Shown here in pieces: positions 49,968 to 59,322 of a DNA stretch of 64,000 nt. Below the pieces are notes generated by a model that was not told the DNA's origin, made no database searches, and was given only the letters and a program-made list of their open reading frames with translations. The stretch is taken from the NCBI RefSeq assembly GCF_024756235.1, contig NZ_JANUGY010000012.1, forward strand, positions 1 through 64,000, read 5' to 3'. Origin of the DNA: Massilia kyonggiensis (GTDB taxonomy: Bacteria > Pseudomonadota > Gammaproteobacteria > Burkholderiales > Burkholderiaceae_D). The position numbers were made by a program, and so were the translations under genes. Positions within the stretch are counted from its first letter, which is position 1, and every line of letters begins with the position of its first letter.

Positions 49968-51308
49968 ATGTTGGAAGACAAAAGCGCCCACGCCGTCGGT
50001 ACGTTGCGCTACACGACGGCGGGCCTCGCCATCGTCGTGTTCTGGCTGCTGTTCGGCGAGTTCGCCATCGCCTTCCGCGACCGCTCGGCCATCCCGGGCG
50101 TCATGGAGCTGCTGCGCCAGCACCACGCCAGCGACACGATGATCGCCGTGCTCGTGTCCGCGCTGCCGGCGCTGCTGGGCGCCGTGCTGGTGCCCATCGT
50201 CGGTTTCCGCTCCGACCGTTTCCGCAGCCGCTGGGGCAGGCGCCTGCCGTTCCTGATGGGGATCACGCCCGTCGCCGCGCTCGTCCTCATCGCGCTCGGC
50301 AACTGCGCCACGTTCGGCCGCGTCACCGACCAGGTGCTCGGGACGCTGTCGCCCGGCGTCGACACGTGCGTGCTCGCGTGGTTCTGCCTGTTCTGGACCG
50401 TGTTCGAAGGCGTCGCCCTGGTCACGCTCGCCCTGTACGCGGGTCTCGTCAACGACATCGTGCCGCGGCCCGTGCTCGGGCGCTTCTACGCGGCGTTCCG
50501 CATCGTCAGCCTCGCCGCCGGCATCCTGTTCAACCTGTGGTTCTTCCGCCTGACGGAACACCACCTGCGCGAAGTCTTCCTCGGCATCGGCCTGTTCTTC
50601 GGCGTCGCCGTGATGCTCATGTGCCTGCGCCTCAAGGAGGGAGAATACGGCCCGGCGTCGGTGGATGGCCAGCAGGCCGTGACGTGGCGCGCGATGGGCC
50701 GCGCGTACTGGCGCGAATGCCTGTCGGACCGCTATTTCCTGCTCGTGTTCTTCGCCCTGACGGCGTCCGAGCTGACTTTCATGCCGTTCAATACGTTCTC
50801 GCAGCTGTACGCGGAATCGATCGGCATGGACAAGGCCACCCTGGGCCGGCTGCTGGCGCTGTCGTACACGCTGTCGATCGGCCTGTCGTCCGTGATCGGC
50901 TGGCTCGTCGACCGCTACAGCGCCGCCAGCGTCACGGTGTGGGCCATGGGGCTGTACCTGTGCGTGGGGGCCGGCGGCTTCCTCGCCGTGCACGACCTGC
51001 AGAGTTTTTCGATCGTCTACGTGCTGCACGCGGTCGTCGCGGGGTGCTACTACACGGCGTCAGCGTCGCTGCCGATGGTGCTGTTCCCGCGCGCCCGCTT
51101 CCTGCAGTTCGACGGCGCCAAGCGCTTCCTGTTCTCCACGTCCAACATCGTGCTGAGCTTCCTGCTCGGCCCTCTGCTCGACACGACGGGCCACTTCTAC
51201 GGCCTGACCCTGCTCGTGGGCGGCCTGCTGGCGGGGACCAGCCTGGTCATGTTCCGGACACTGGCGCGCGCCGCGCGCGGGCGGGTCGGCGCGGCGTCGT
51301 CGGCATAG
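49968..51308 (+). CDS. MFS sugar transporter (SLC45/GPH-like)
   Basis: A 446-residue, 12-helix transporter. Features include FWLLFGEFAIAFRDRSAIP, motif A-like VPIVGFRSDRFRSRWGRRLPFL (close to the GPH/SLC45 style GxxSDRxxxRxGRRxPF) and FNLWFFRLTEHHLREVFLG. It probably imports an oligosaccharide or sugar acid released by the neighbouring enzymes. The start is ATG 49968 with a weak GGGAA site; a TTG seven codons upstream is possible. Its 3' end overlaps the convergent LacI gene by 62 bp. Confidence 0.8.
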   Translation: MLEDKSAHAVGTLRYTTAGLAIVVFWLLFGEFAIAFRDRSAIPGVMELLRQHHASDTMIAVLVSALPALLGAVLVPIVGFRSDRFRSRWGRRLPFLMGITPVAALVLIALGNCATFGRVTDQVLGTLSPGVDTCVLAWFCLFWTVFEGVALVTLALYAGLVNDIVPRPVLGRFYAAFRIVSLAAGILFNLWFFRLTEHHLREVFLGIGLFFGVAVMLMCLRLKEGEYGPASVDGQQAVTWRAMGRAYWRECLSDRYFLLVFFALTASELTFMPFNTFSQLYAESIGMDKATLGRLLALSYTLSIGLSSVIGWLVDRYSAASVTVWAMGLYLCVGAGGFLAVHDLQSFSIVYVLHAVVAGCYYTASASLPMVLFPRARFLQFDGAKRFLFSTSNIVLSFLLGPLLDTTGHFYGLTLLVGGLLAGTSLVMFRTLARAARGRVGAASSA

Positions 51309-52326
51309 CCTCCGCCTGCGGCGCGGGCCCGGTCGAATCGCGCACCGTGAGCTTCGCGGGAAACGCGATGCGCGCGGGGCCCGTCGTCTCGCCCGCGATC
51401 ATGCCCACCACTTCGCGCACGGCATAGGCGGCGATCGTATCGAACGGCTGGTGCATCGTCGTCAGCTTCGGGAACACGCAGCTTGCGGTCGGAATGTCGT
51501 CGAAGCCGATCACGGAGATGTCGTGGGGGACCTTCAGCCCGCGGCTGTTGATGGCGTCGATGGCGCCGAACGCCATCTCGTCGTTCGCCGCGAAGATGGC
51601 CGTCGGCGGGGCGGGGAGGGCGAGCAGCTGCTCCGTCGCCGCATAGCCTCCCGGCTGCACGAACGCGCCGTTGACGACGAGCGCCGGATCGGGTGCGATG
51701 CCGGCCGCCTGCAGCGCATCCAGATAGCCCCGTTCGCGCTCCACGCTCTGGCCCGTGCCCGGATTGCCGGCGATGTACGCGATGCGGCGGTGGCCCAGGT
51801 CCAGCAGGTGGTTCACGGCCACGCGCGCGCCGAGGCGGTTTTCCGCCGCCACGACGGGCACCGCGAGCGGGCGCGCGTCGAAGCAGATCACGACGCTGGC
51901 CACCTGCTGGCGTTCGATGGCGTCCAGGAAGCGGTCGTCCGCACCCGGCATCACCACCATCAGCCCGTCGCACAGCTTGCCCAGCAGGTCGCACGTCGCC
52001 ATCCGGTCCGGGCTGTCGAAGCGTTCCGCATTGAACAGCAGCAGATCGTAGCCCTGGGCGCGCGCATGGGTGGAGAGGGCGCGGATGATCTCGTGCAGCA
52101 CGACGGGGCCGTAATTGTTGACGAACACGCCCAGCAGCCTGCTGCGGTCCCCGCGCATGCGCCGCGCCAGCGGATCGGGCGTGTAATTCAATTGCGCGGC
52201 GGCGGCCATGATGCGCTCGCGCGTCTCGGCCGACACATAACCCGCGCCACGGATGGCGCGCGATGCCGTGATCGGGGCCACGCCCGCGAGCCGGGCGACT
52301 TCACTCAGTTTGCTGACTTTACGCAT
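51247..52326 (-). CDS. LacI-family transcriptional regulator
   Basis: A 359-residue LacI-type repressor with helix-turn-helix KVSKLSEVARLAGVAPITASRAIRG and a sugar-binding domain. It parallels the regulator at 45299 along its length. The start is taken at ATG 52326; an upstream TTG (52356) would add ten residues. The C-terminus carries about 23 residues (Pro/Arg/Ala-rich, after TVRDSTGPAP) beyond the paralog, encoded opposite the 3' end of the MFS gene. It is divergent from the TonB receptor-GH35 genes, its likely targets. A half-site GACAACGT at about 52352 suggests autoregulation. Confidence 0.87.
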   Translation of the reverse strand: MRKVSKLSEVARLAGVAPITASRAIRGAGYVSAETRERIMAAAAQLNYTPDPLARRMRGDRSRLLGVFVNNYGPVVLHEIIRALSTHARAQGYDLLLFNAERFDSPDRMATCDLLGKLCDGLMVVMPGADDRFLDAIERQQVASVVICFDARPLAVPVVAAENRLGARVAVNHLLDLGHRRIAYIAGNPGTGQSVERERGYLDALQAAGIAPDPALVVNGAFVQPGGYAATEQLLALPAPPTAIFAANDEMAFGAIDAINSRGLKVPHDISVIGFDDIPTASCVFPKLTTMHQPFDTIAAYAVREVVGMIAGETTGPARIAFPAKLTVRDSTGPAPQAEAMPTTPRRPARARRAPVSGT

Positions 52327-52514
52327 GAAGGGAAGTCTGACGGAAAAATGAGACAACGTACATCACAAAATTCGTCAAAGGTATGACTGATTGACATGGC
52401 TGTCGTTTCGGCGAGACACGGTATTTGCCGACGCGGTATGTAATGTCGTGTAAAAACAAGGAGTTATGCGCCGATTCGCTTCATGGGTGCACTATTGCTC
52501 TTTAATAATCGCTT

Positions 52515-52530
52515 GTGGTAACGTGACCAC
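52515..52530. promoter_or_regulatory. LacI-type operator C
   Basis: GTGGTAACGTGACCAC has 5-bp inverted ends (GTGGT/ACCAC) around AACGTG. It lies 80 bp before the TonB-dependent receptor start, in the 283-bp gap to the divergent LacI gene. The rest of that gap shows no gene. Confidence 0.55.
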
Positions 52531-52609
52531 CAGCCGGCGTAAAGACCACAGCAATAGTGCCCCAGACCGGCACCCCATGTTCCAATAACGACACAAGAAT
52601 GGAGACAAG

Positions 52610-55477
52610 ATGAACAAGAAGTTGCTCGCCACGCTGCTGCCGGTGGCGCTGGCCGCCGCCTATGGGAACCAGGCCCTGGCACAGGATGCGTCCGCGCCCG
52701 CCGCACCCACCACCGAACCGGCACCGCCACCTGCCGATGCTCCCGCCGCGACCACCGTCGTCGTCACGGGCTTCCGTTCCAGCCTGCAGAAGGCACTGAA
52801 CCTGAAGCAGCAGGCCATCGGCGTGCGCGATTCGATCGTCGCCGAAGACATCGGCAAGTTCCCCGAGGCGAACGTGGCCGAGTCGCTGCAGCGCGTGCCG
52901 GGCGTGATCCTGAACCGCGACGAAAGCTCGGCGGAAGGCCAGCGCATCTCGATCCGCGGCCTGCCGACGGAATACACGGTGACCACGCTGAACGGCGCAC
53001 CCGTGAACACGACGTCGACGAGCACCATCGGCAGCGCGGCGCGCGGCTTCAACTACGACGTGTTCGCGTCCGAACTGTTCGGCCGCGTCGACTTCTATAA
53101 GTCCCCGCTGGCCGAACTGCCGGAAGGCGGCATGGGCGGCGTCGTCGACCTGCAGACGCCGCGCCCGTTCGACAATCCGAAGCGCACCGTCCGTTACGGC
53201 GTGTCCGCCTCCTACAACACGATGTCGGAAAAAACGGACCCGAACCTGTTCGCGCTGTATTCGAACACGTGGGGCAACTGGGGCTTCCTCGCCGGCGCGT
53301 CGCATTCGAAGGCCGTCAACAACCGTTCCGGCTTCGAGGCGACGGGCGGCTACAACAGCTCGCGCCGCGGCAGCGCATCGCCCGTGCTGGGCAACTTCGC
53401 GCTGCAGCTGGATTACGACGATCCGCGCGCGAACCTGTCCGGCTACACCCGCGACCAGATCGACAACGCGCTGCTGCCCCGCATCTACCGCTTCTACGGC
53501 TCGCAGAACCGCCGCACGCGCGACGGTCTCGTGACGTCGCTGCAGTACAAGGAAGGCGGCCTGAATATCAGCCTGGACGGCCTGGCCTCGCAACTGCAGA
53601 ACAGCCGCGACGAACTCTATTACGGCATCCTGATCCGCAACAGCAAGACCACGAACCGCAACGCGCCGGCCGGCCAGTCCGGCCACAACGGCCTCGTGCC
53701 GCTCGACGTGCACATCGACCCGGCGTCGAACCTGTTGACGGGCACCTTCGGCAACACGTCATACAGCAGCGGCGTCACGTACGGCGAGGACAAGACCAAG
53801 TTCGGCTATCTCGCCCTGAACGGCCGCTGGGAAGTCAGGAAGGGCACCGTGCTGACCGGCCAGCTGTCGGCCAACAACAGCGATGCGAAGAGCTACCAGG
53901 ACACGCTGTCGGGCCAGATCTTCGGCGTCGATTCCACCATCGACTACGGTTCCGACCACGTGTACCCGTCGATGTCGTCGACGCTCGACTACACGAATCC
54001 CGCCAACTTCACGGGCTTCGACATCAACACCGGCTGGACGCGCGAGACGGACAAGGGCCGCCAGGCGCGCCTCGTGCTGGACCAGGACTACGACCTGTGG
54101 GGCGACTGGACGGGCCACTTCAAGGGCGGCGTGGTGTACGTCGACACGACGAAGACGATCGAGAAGCGCAACGGCACGACCGCCATGGTGGCCAAGCTGA
54201 AGTCGTACGGCGATGCGGGCCTGCGCAGCAACATGGTGTCGACCCTGCCGATCCCCAACCTGGACATGGGCGACGGCTGGCCGCACAAGTTCGGCACGTT
54301 CACGCGCGCCTACACGTACTCCACGTACGACCCGCTCGCGTTCAACACGCCCGCCGCCTTCACGCCTGCGCAAAGCTTCGGCGCGGAAGAGAAGGTCACC
54401 ACCGGTTTCGTGCAGTCCGACTTCAAGGGCGAGGTGCTCTCCCGCGAGCTGCGCATCAACGCCGGCGTGCGCTGGGCGCAGACGAAGCTCGGCATCGACA
54501 ATTACAAGAAGTCGGGCGCGGGCGGCGCCTACCTGCCGAACCAGGAACACGGCAAGTACACGAACGTGCTGCCGGCCGTCAGCGCCGCGTACGACGTGGC
54601 GGAAGACCTGATCTGGCGCGCGTCGTACGGCAAGACGATCAGCCGCGCATCGCTGTCGATCATCGCCGCGCAGACCGTCATCCCGAACCCGTTCGACAAC
54701 ACGGCCACCGCGGGCAATCCGAACCTGAAGCCGCAGCAGTCGAAGAACCTCGACACGAGCCTGGAGTGGTACTTCAAGCCGGGCAGCCTCCTGTCGGCCG
54801 CGTATTTCAGGAAGGAGCTGACCGACGCCACCGTCTCGAGCACGACGCAGACGACGTTCGGCGCACTGGGCCTGCCGGATACGGCGCTGGGCGCGATCTT
54901 CCAGGACAAGAACGGCAAGGTCGATCCGAACCTGCCGATGACCCTGCGCACCTACGGCAACGCGGGCCAGCAGACGCTGAAAGGCTACGAGCTCGCGTAC
55001 CAGCAGGACTTCAACTTCCTGCCCGATCCGTTCAAGGGCCTGGGCGCGCTGGCCAGCTACACGCACATCGATCCGTTCAACAGCCAGAAATGGATCACGA
55101 CGGCCGGCAAGGAAATCGAAGTCAACTCGGTGCCGAAGTACGCGTACAGCTTCACGACCTATTACGAGCGCGGTCCCCTGGCGATGCGCCTGTCGTACAA
55201 CTACAAGGGCCGTTCGCTGCACGGGGATAACCCGAAGAACAATGGCGATGACCTGATCCGCTGGCGCGCCGCCCGCGGCTACCTGGACGGCACCATCAGC
55301 TACAAGCTGACGGAGAACCTGGAACTGCGTCTCGATGCGCTGAACTTGACCAACACGCTGTCGTACGATTACTTCGAGGACGCGACGGGCAAGTACGGCG
55401 ACGGCCACCGCACCCGCATGGACTATGCGAAGTATGATGGCCGCACCATCAAGTTCGGCCTGCGCGGCAAGCTCTAA
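52610..55477 (+). CDS. TonB-dependent receptor, Caulobacter/Xanthomonas type
   Basis: A 955-residue outer-membrane receptor. Signal peptide 1-24 (LLATLLPVALAAAYGNQALAQ), Ala/Pro-rich spacer, TonB box-like TTVVVTGF (about 45-52). The plug (about 55-180) has EDIGKFPEANVAESLQRVPGVILNRDESSAEGQRISIRGL, the signature of the TIGR01782-type carbohydrate receptors. A 22-strand barrel follows. It takes up oligosaccharides too large for porins. GGAGA precedes the ATG. GH35 follows 20 bp after, so the two are probably one transcript. Confidence 0.92.
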   Translation: MNKKLLATLLPVALAAAYGNQALAQDASAPAAPTTEPAPPPADAPAATTVVVTGFRSSLQKALNLKQQAIGVRDSIVAEDIGKFPEANVAESLQRVPGVILNRDESSAEGQRISIRGLPTEYTVTTLNGAPVNTTSTSTIGSAARGFNYDVFASELFGRVDFYKSPLAELPEGGMGGVVDLQTPRPFDNPKRTVRYGVSASYNTMSEKTDPNLFALYSNTWGNWGFLAGASHSKAVNNRSGFEATGGYNSSRRGSASPVLGNFALQLDYDDPRANLSGYTRDQIDNALLPRIYRFYGSQNRRTRDGLVTSLQYKEGGLNISLDGLASQLQNSRDELYYGILIRNSKTTNRNAPAGQSGHNGLVPLDVHIDPASNLLTGTFGNTSYSSGVTYGEDKTKFGYLALNGRWEVRKGTVLTGQLSANNSDAKSYQDTLSGQIFGVDSTIDYGSDHVYPSMSSTLDYTNPANFTGFDINTGWTRETDKGRQARLVLDQDYDLWGDWTGHFKGGVVYVDTTKTIEKRNGTTAMVAKLKSYGDAGLRSNMVSTLPIPNLDMGDGWPHKFGTFTRAYTYSTYDPLAFNTPAAFTPAQSFGAEEKVTTGFVQSDFKGEVLSRELRINAGVRWAQTKLGIDNYKKSGAGGAYLPNQEHGKYTNVLPAVSAAYDVAEDLIWRASYGKTISRASLSIIAAQTVIPNPFDNTATAGNPNLKPQQSKNLDTSLEWYFKPGSLLSAAYFRKELTDATVSSTTQTTFGALGLPDTALGAIFQDKNGKVDPNLPMTLRTYGNAGQQTLKGYELAYQQDFNFLPDPFKGLGALASYTHIDPFNSQKWITTAGKEIEVNSVPKYAYSFTTYYERGPLAMRLSYNYKGRSLHGDNPKNNGDDLIRWRAARGYLDGTISYKLTENLELRLDALNLTNTLSYDYFEDATGKYGDGHRTRMDYAKYDGRTIKFGLRGKL

Positions 55478-55497
55478 CCTTCAAGATCGACGACCAC

Positions 55498-57852
55498 ATG
55501 ACCATCAGTTTCCAACGCCGCCGCCTGCTGCAGGGCGCGGCCGCATCTGCCGCACTCCTGCCCTTCACGGGCACCCTTCACGCGGCCGCCTCGCACCGCT
55601 TCGCGATCGGCGAGAACGACTTCCTGCTGGACGGGAAACCCCTGCAGATCCGCTGCGGCGAGATGCACTTTGCCCGCGTGCCGCGCGAGTACTGGTCGCA
55701 CCGCCTGAAGACCATCAAGGCGATGGGCCTGAACGCGGTGTGCGCCTACCTGTTCTGGAACTACCACGAGTGGCGGGAGGGGCGCTACGACTGGGCCGCG
55801 CAGCGCGACGCCGCCGAATTCTGCCGGCTCGCGCAGCAGGAGGGACTGTGGGTGATCCTGCGCCCCGGCCCGTATGCCTGCGCCGAGTGGGAGATGGGCG
55901 GCATGCCGTGGTGGCTTCTCAAGCACGACGGCGACGCCTTCCTGCGCACCCGCGACGAGGCGTACCTGGCCCCGGCGCGGCGCTGGCTGAAAGAGGTCGG
56001 ACGCGTGCTCGGCCCGCAGCAGGTCACGCACGGCGGGAACATCCTGATGGTGCAGGTCGAGAACGAATACGGCTTCTACGGCGATGACGTGGGCTACCTG
56101 CGCGCGCTGCGCCAGGCGCTGCTGGATGCCGGCTTCGACGTGCCGCTGTTCCAGTGCAATCCGACGAATGCCGTCGCCCGCACGCATATCCCGGAACTGT
56201 TCACGGTGGCGAACTTCGGCAGCGATCCGGCCGCCGGCTTCAAGGCGCTGGACGCCGTGCAGAAGGGCCCGCGCATGTGCGGCGAGTACTACTCCGGCTG
56301 GTTCGACACGTGGGGCTCGCCGCACCGCCGCGGCGGCGTGGAAGGTGCGACGAAGGACATCGCCGCGATGCTGAAGGCGAACGGTTCGTTCAGCCTGTAC
56401 ATGGCGCACGGCGGCACGACGTTCGGCCTGTGGGGCGGCTGCGACCGTCCGTTCCGACCCGATACGACGAGCTACGACTACGACGCGCCGATCAGCGAAG
56501 CGGGCTGGATCGGCGAGAAATTCGATGCGTACCGCGCCGCGATGACGCCGTTCCTGGCGCCGGGCGAAAAGCTGCCGGAGCCGCCGCCGCGCAATCCGGT
56601 GATGACGATTGCTCCGTTCGCGCTGGCGGAATCCGTCCCGGTGAAGGCCAGCTTGCCGGCACGCGTGATCAAGGACGTTTCACCGAAGCCGATCGAGCAG
56701 TACGACATCAGCCGCGGCCTCGTCTCGTATCGCGTGACCCTGCCGGCCGGCCCGGCGGGTGTCGTCGAAGTGGCACGTGCCCGCGACCTCGCGTGGATCA
56801 CGCTCGACGGCAAGCAGATCGGCACGTTCGACACGCGCTACCGCCGCTACAAGGTCGACGTGCCCGCGCGCAGCAAGCCCGCGACCCTGGAAATCCTGCT
56901 GTACACGATCGCGCGCGTCAACTTCGGCGTGGAGATCCATGACCGCAAGGGTATCCACGGTCCGGTGACGTTCACGCCGAAAGGCGCGGCCGCGCAGCCG
57001 CTGGAGAACTGGGAAATCCGCGCGCTCGACTTCGACGCGGACGGCGCGCTGCCAAAGCTCGCGTTCAGGAAGGGCCGCGGCAAAGGCGCGGCGTTCTATC
57101 GCGGCGGCTTCGACGCGGCGCGCACGGAAGATACCTTCCTCGACATGTCGGCGTGGGGGCAGGGCGTCGTGTGGATCAACGGCCGCTGCCTCGGCAGGTT
57201 CTGGAGCATCGGTCCCACGCAGACGATGTATCTGCCGGGCCCGTGGATCCGCAAGGGCCGCAACGAGGTGGTCGTGCTGGACCTGACCGGACCGCGCGGG
57301 CAGGGCACGCCGACGATCTCCGGCCTGGAGACCCCGATCCTCGACCAGCTGCACCGCGAACGCGATTTCCCGCGCCCGCCGAGCACCGCGCGCGTGCAGC
57401 TGGACGGCGTGAAGCCGGCGCACGAAGGCGAATTCGCGCCCGGCTCGCAGACGCAGGACGTGCGTTTCGCCGCGGCAGTGAAAGGTCGCCAGTTCTGCCT
57501 GGAGTCGCTGGACGCCTTCGACGGCAAGCCGTATGCGGCGATCGCCGAGCTGTCCTTGCTGGATAAAGACGGCAAGACGCTGGACCAGTCCAACTGGACG
57601 ATCGCCTGGGTCGACAGCGAGGAAGCGACGAAGGAAGACGGCGGCGCGCTGAACGCCATCAATGGGCAGAACAGCGATTACTGGATCACGGCCGACAAGG
57701 CCGCGTACCCGCACCGCCTCGTGATCGACCTGGGACGTTCGATGGACGTGGCCGGCCTGCGCTACGTGCCGCGCCAGGGTCCGGACGGCACGGCGGGACG
57801 CATCCGTCGCTTCCGCGCCTACGTGGGCGACGCGCTGGTCGTGGAAAAATAA
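55498..57852 (+). CDS. GH35 beta-galactosidase, Tat-exported
   Basis: A 784-residue GH35 enzyme. The N-terminus QRRRLLQGAAASAALLPF is a twin-arginine-type signal. The TIM-barrel catalytic domain (about 35-355) has acid/base Glu190 in MVQVENEYGFYG and nucleophile Glu263 in MCGEYYSGWFDTWG. Beta-sandwich domains follow, including a jelly-roll with GVVWINGRCLGRFWSIGP (typical of GH35) and a C-terminal F5/8-type discoidin-like domain (about 620-784). It removes beta-galactosyl ends in the periplasm. Downstream of the TonB receptor and 9 bp before the DUF2264 gene. Confidence 0.9.
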   Translation: MTISFQRRRLLQGAAASAALLPFTGTLHAAASHRFAIGENDFLLDGKPLQIRCGEMHFARVPREYWSHRLKTIKAMGLNAVCAYLFWNYHEWREGRYDWAAQRDAAEFCRLAQQEGLWVILRPGPYACAEWEMGGMPWWLLKHDGDAFLRTRDEAYLAPARRWLKEVGRVLGPQQVTHGGNILMVQVENEYGFYGDDVGYLRALRQALLDAGFDVPLFQCNPTNAVARTHIPELFTVANFGSDPAAGFKALDAVQKGPRMCGEYYSGWFDTWGSPHRRGGVEGATKDIAAMLKANGSFSLYMAHGGTTFGLWGGCDRPFRPDTTSYDYDAPISEAGWIGEKFDAYRAAMTPFLAPGEKLPEPPPRNPVMTIAPFALAESVPVKASLPARVIKDVSPKPIEQYDISRGLVSYRVTLPAGPAGVVEVARARDLAWITLDGKQIGTFDTRYRRYKVDVPARSKPATLEILLYTIARVNFGVEIHDRKGIHGPVTFTPKGAAAQPLENWEIRALDFDADGALPKLAFRKGRGKGAAFYRGGFDAARTEDTFLDMSAWGQGVVWINGRCLGRFWSIGPTQTMYLPGPWIRKGRNEVVVLDLTGPRGQGTPTISGLETPILDQLHRERDFPRPPSTARVQLDGVKPAHEGEFAPGSQTQDVRFAAAVKGRQFCLESLDAFDGKPYAAIAELSLLDKDGKTLDQSNWTIAWVDSEEATKEDGGALNAINGQNSDYWITADKAAYPHRLVIDLGRSMDVAGLRYVPRQGPDGTAGRIRRFRAYVGDALVVEK

Positions 57853-57861
57853 AGGAGACGC

Positions 57862-59115
57862 ATGAAACGACGACACTTCATGGGCAGCTTCGCCGCCGCC
57901 GCCGGTGCGATGGGGATGAAGGGCGCCGACGCGGCGGCACCGGCCCCGCGCACAGGGAACGACCGCGAGTCGATGCTGAACCTGCTGCGCCGGATGGCCG
58001 AGCCGGTCCTGGAAGCGATGGCGAAGGGCGAGCTGAAAAAGCGCTTCGCGCTGGAGCTGAGCCCCACGTGGGACGGCCGCAGCCCGCAGGTGGCTTACCT
58101 GGAATGCTTCGGCCGGCTGATCGCCGGCATCGCGCCGTGGCTGGCGCTGCCCGACGATGCGACGCCGGAAGGCCGCCTGCGCGCGCGCCTGCGCCAGCTC
58201 GCGCTGCAGTCGTATGCGCATGCCGTCGATCCGGGCAGTCCGGACTACCTGTCCTGGCGCGAGCATGGCCAGGCCCTCGTCGACTCGTCCTATTTCACGA
58301 ACGCGCTGCTGCGTGCGCCGAAGGCCTTGTGGGATCCGCTGGACGCGACGACGAAGCAGCGCATCGTCACCGAGATCAAGGGGCTGCGCCGCGTGGAGCC
58401 GCCGTACATCAACTGGATGCTGTTCGCGGCGATGAACGAGGCGTTCCTGCTGTCGGTCGGCGAGCAGGCCGACCCGATGCGCACGAACGTCGCGATCCGC
58501 AAGGTGAACGAGTGGTACGTGGGCGACGGCTGGATCAAGGATGGCGAGACGTTCCACTTCGATTACTACAACTCGTACGTGATGTACCCGATGCTGGTCG
58601 AGATCCTGGAGGTGCTGGAGCGGCACAACGCGCCGTTCTGGAACGGCAAGCCGGCCGACCTGCGCGCCCAGGCCATGAAGCGCATGCAGCGCTATGGCGA
58701 ACACCTGGAGCGCTTCATCTCGCCGACGGGCACGTATCCGCCGATTGGGCGGTCGCTCACGTACCGCACGGCCGTGTTCCAGCCGCTCGCGCTGCTGGCC
58801 TGGCGCAAGCAGCTCCCGGCCAGCCTGCCGGAAGGGCAGGTCAGGGCGGCCATGCGGGCCGTGCACGACGCCGTGTGGTCCGACCCGACGAATTTCACGA
58901 AGGACGGCTACCTGACCCTCGGCTTCGTCGGCCACCATCCGGAGCTGGCGGACATCTATTCGAACAACGGCAGCATGTACATCGCCTCGGAAAGCCTGCT
59001 CGCGCTGGGCCTGCCGGCCACGGATTCCTACTGGACGAGTCCCGCCCAGGACTGGACGCAGAAGAAGGCCTTCGCAGGCCGCGCGTTCCCGAAGGATTAC
59101 GCGGTCAACTACTGA
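57862..59115 (+). CDS. DUF2264 (GH154-like) exported enzyme
   Basis: A 417-residue protein with a Tat-like N-terminus (MKRRHFMGSFAAAAGAMG). The helical-toroid sequence matches DUF2264: FALELSPTWDGRSPQVAYLECFGRLIAGIAPWLAL, YINWMLFAAMNEAFLLSVG, YVGDGWIKDGETFHFDYYNSYVMYP and SPTGTYPPIGRSLTYR. DUF2264 proteins are, to my knowledge, assigned to glycoside hydrolase family GH154, with beta-glucuronidase activity in characterised members. It would remove a terminal glucuronic acid from the same glycan that GH35 trims. Third gene of the receptor-GH35-DUF2264 unit. Confidence 0.82.
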   Translation: MKRRHFMGSFAAAAGAMGMKGADAAAPAPRTGNDRESMLNLLRRMAEPVLEAMAKGELKKRFALELSPTWDGRSPQVAYLECFGRLIAGIAPWLALPDDATPEGRLRARLRQLALQSYAHAVDPGSPDYLSWREHGQALVDSSYFTNALLRAPKALWDPLDATTKQRIVTEIKGLRRVEPPYINWMLFAAMNEAFLLSVGEQADPMRTNVAIRKVNEWYVGDGWIKDGETFHFDYYNSYVMYPMLVEILEVLERHNAPFWNGKPADLRAQAMKRMQRYGEHLERFISPTGTYPPIGRSLTYRTAVFQPLALLAWRKQLPASLPEGQVRAAMRAVHDAVWSDPTNFTKDGYLTLGFVGHHPELADIYSNNGSMYIASESLLALGLPATDSYWTSPAQDWTQKKAFAGRAFPKDYAVNY

Positions 59116-59266
59116 ATCGCATGCGGTGCGCATCGTCTTATATGTTTTTGGCATGCCAGAGCGTAAAGAAGCCATAGTGGCAACGATCGCACTGCTCCTT
59201 ACAATAAATCCAGTGGGCGTATAGACAACGGCGATCACGACGCGGCCCCCCTTTTTGCGTCGTTTT

Positions 59267-59282
59267 GCGACAACGTTGTCGC
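59267..59282. promoter_or_regulatory. LacI-type operator D, perfect 16-bp palindrome
   Basis: GCGACAACGTTGTCGC is a perfect palindrome 40 bp before the second TonB receptor. It is centred on AACGTT like operators A and B. The rest of the 207-bp gap shows no gene or terminator that I can support. Confidence 0.65.
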
Positions 59283-59322
59283 CGCACAACTATTCATATA
59301 ACGGAGATAGGGAGACAGATAT

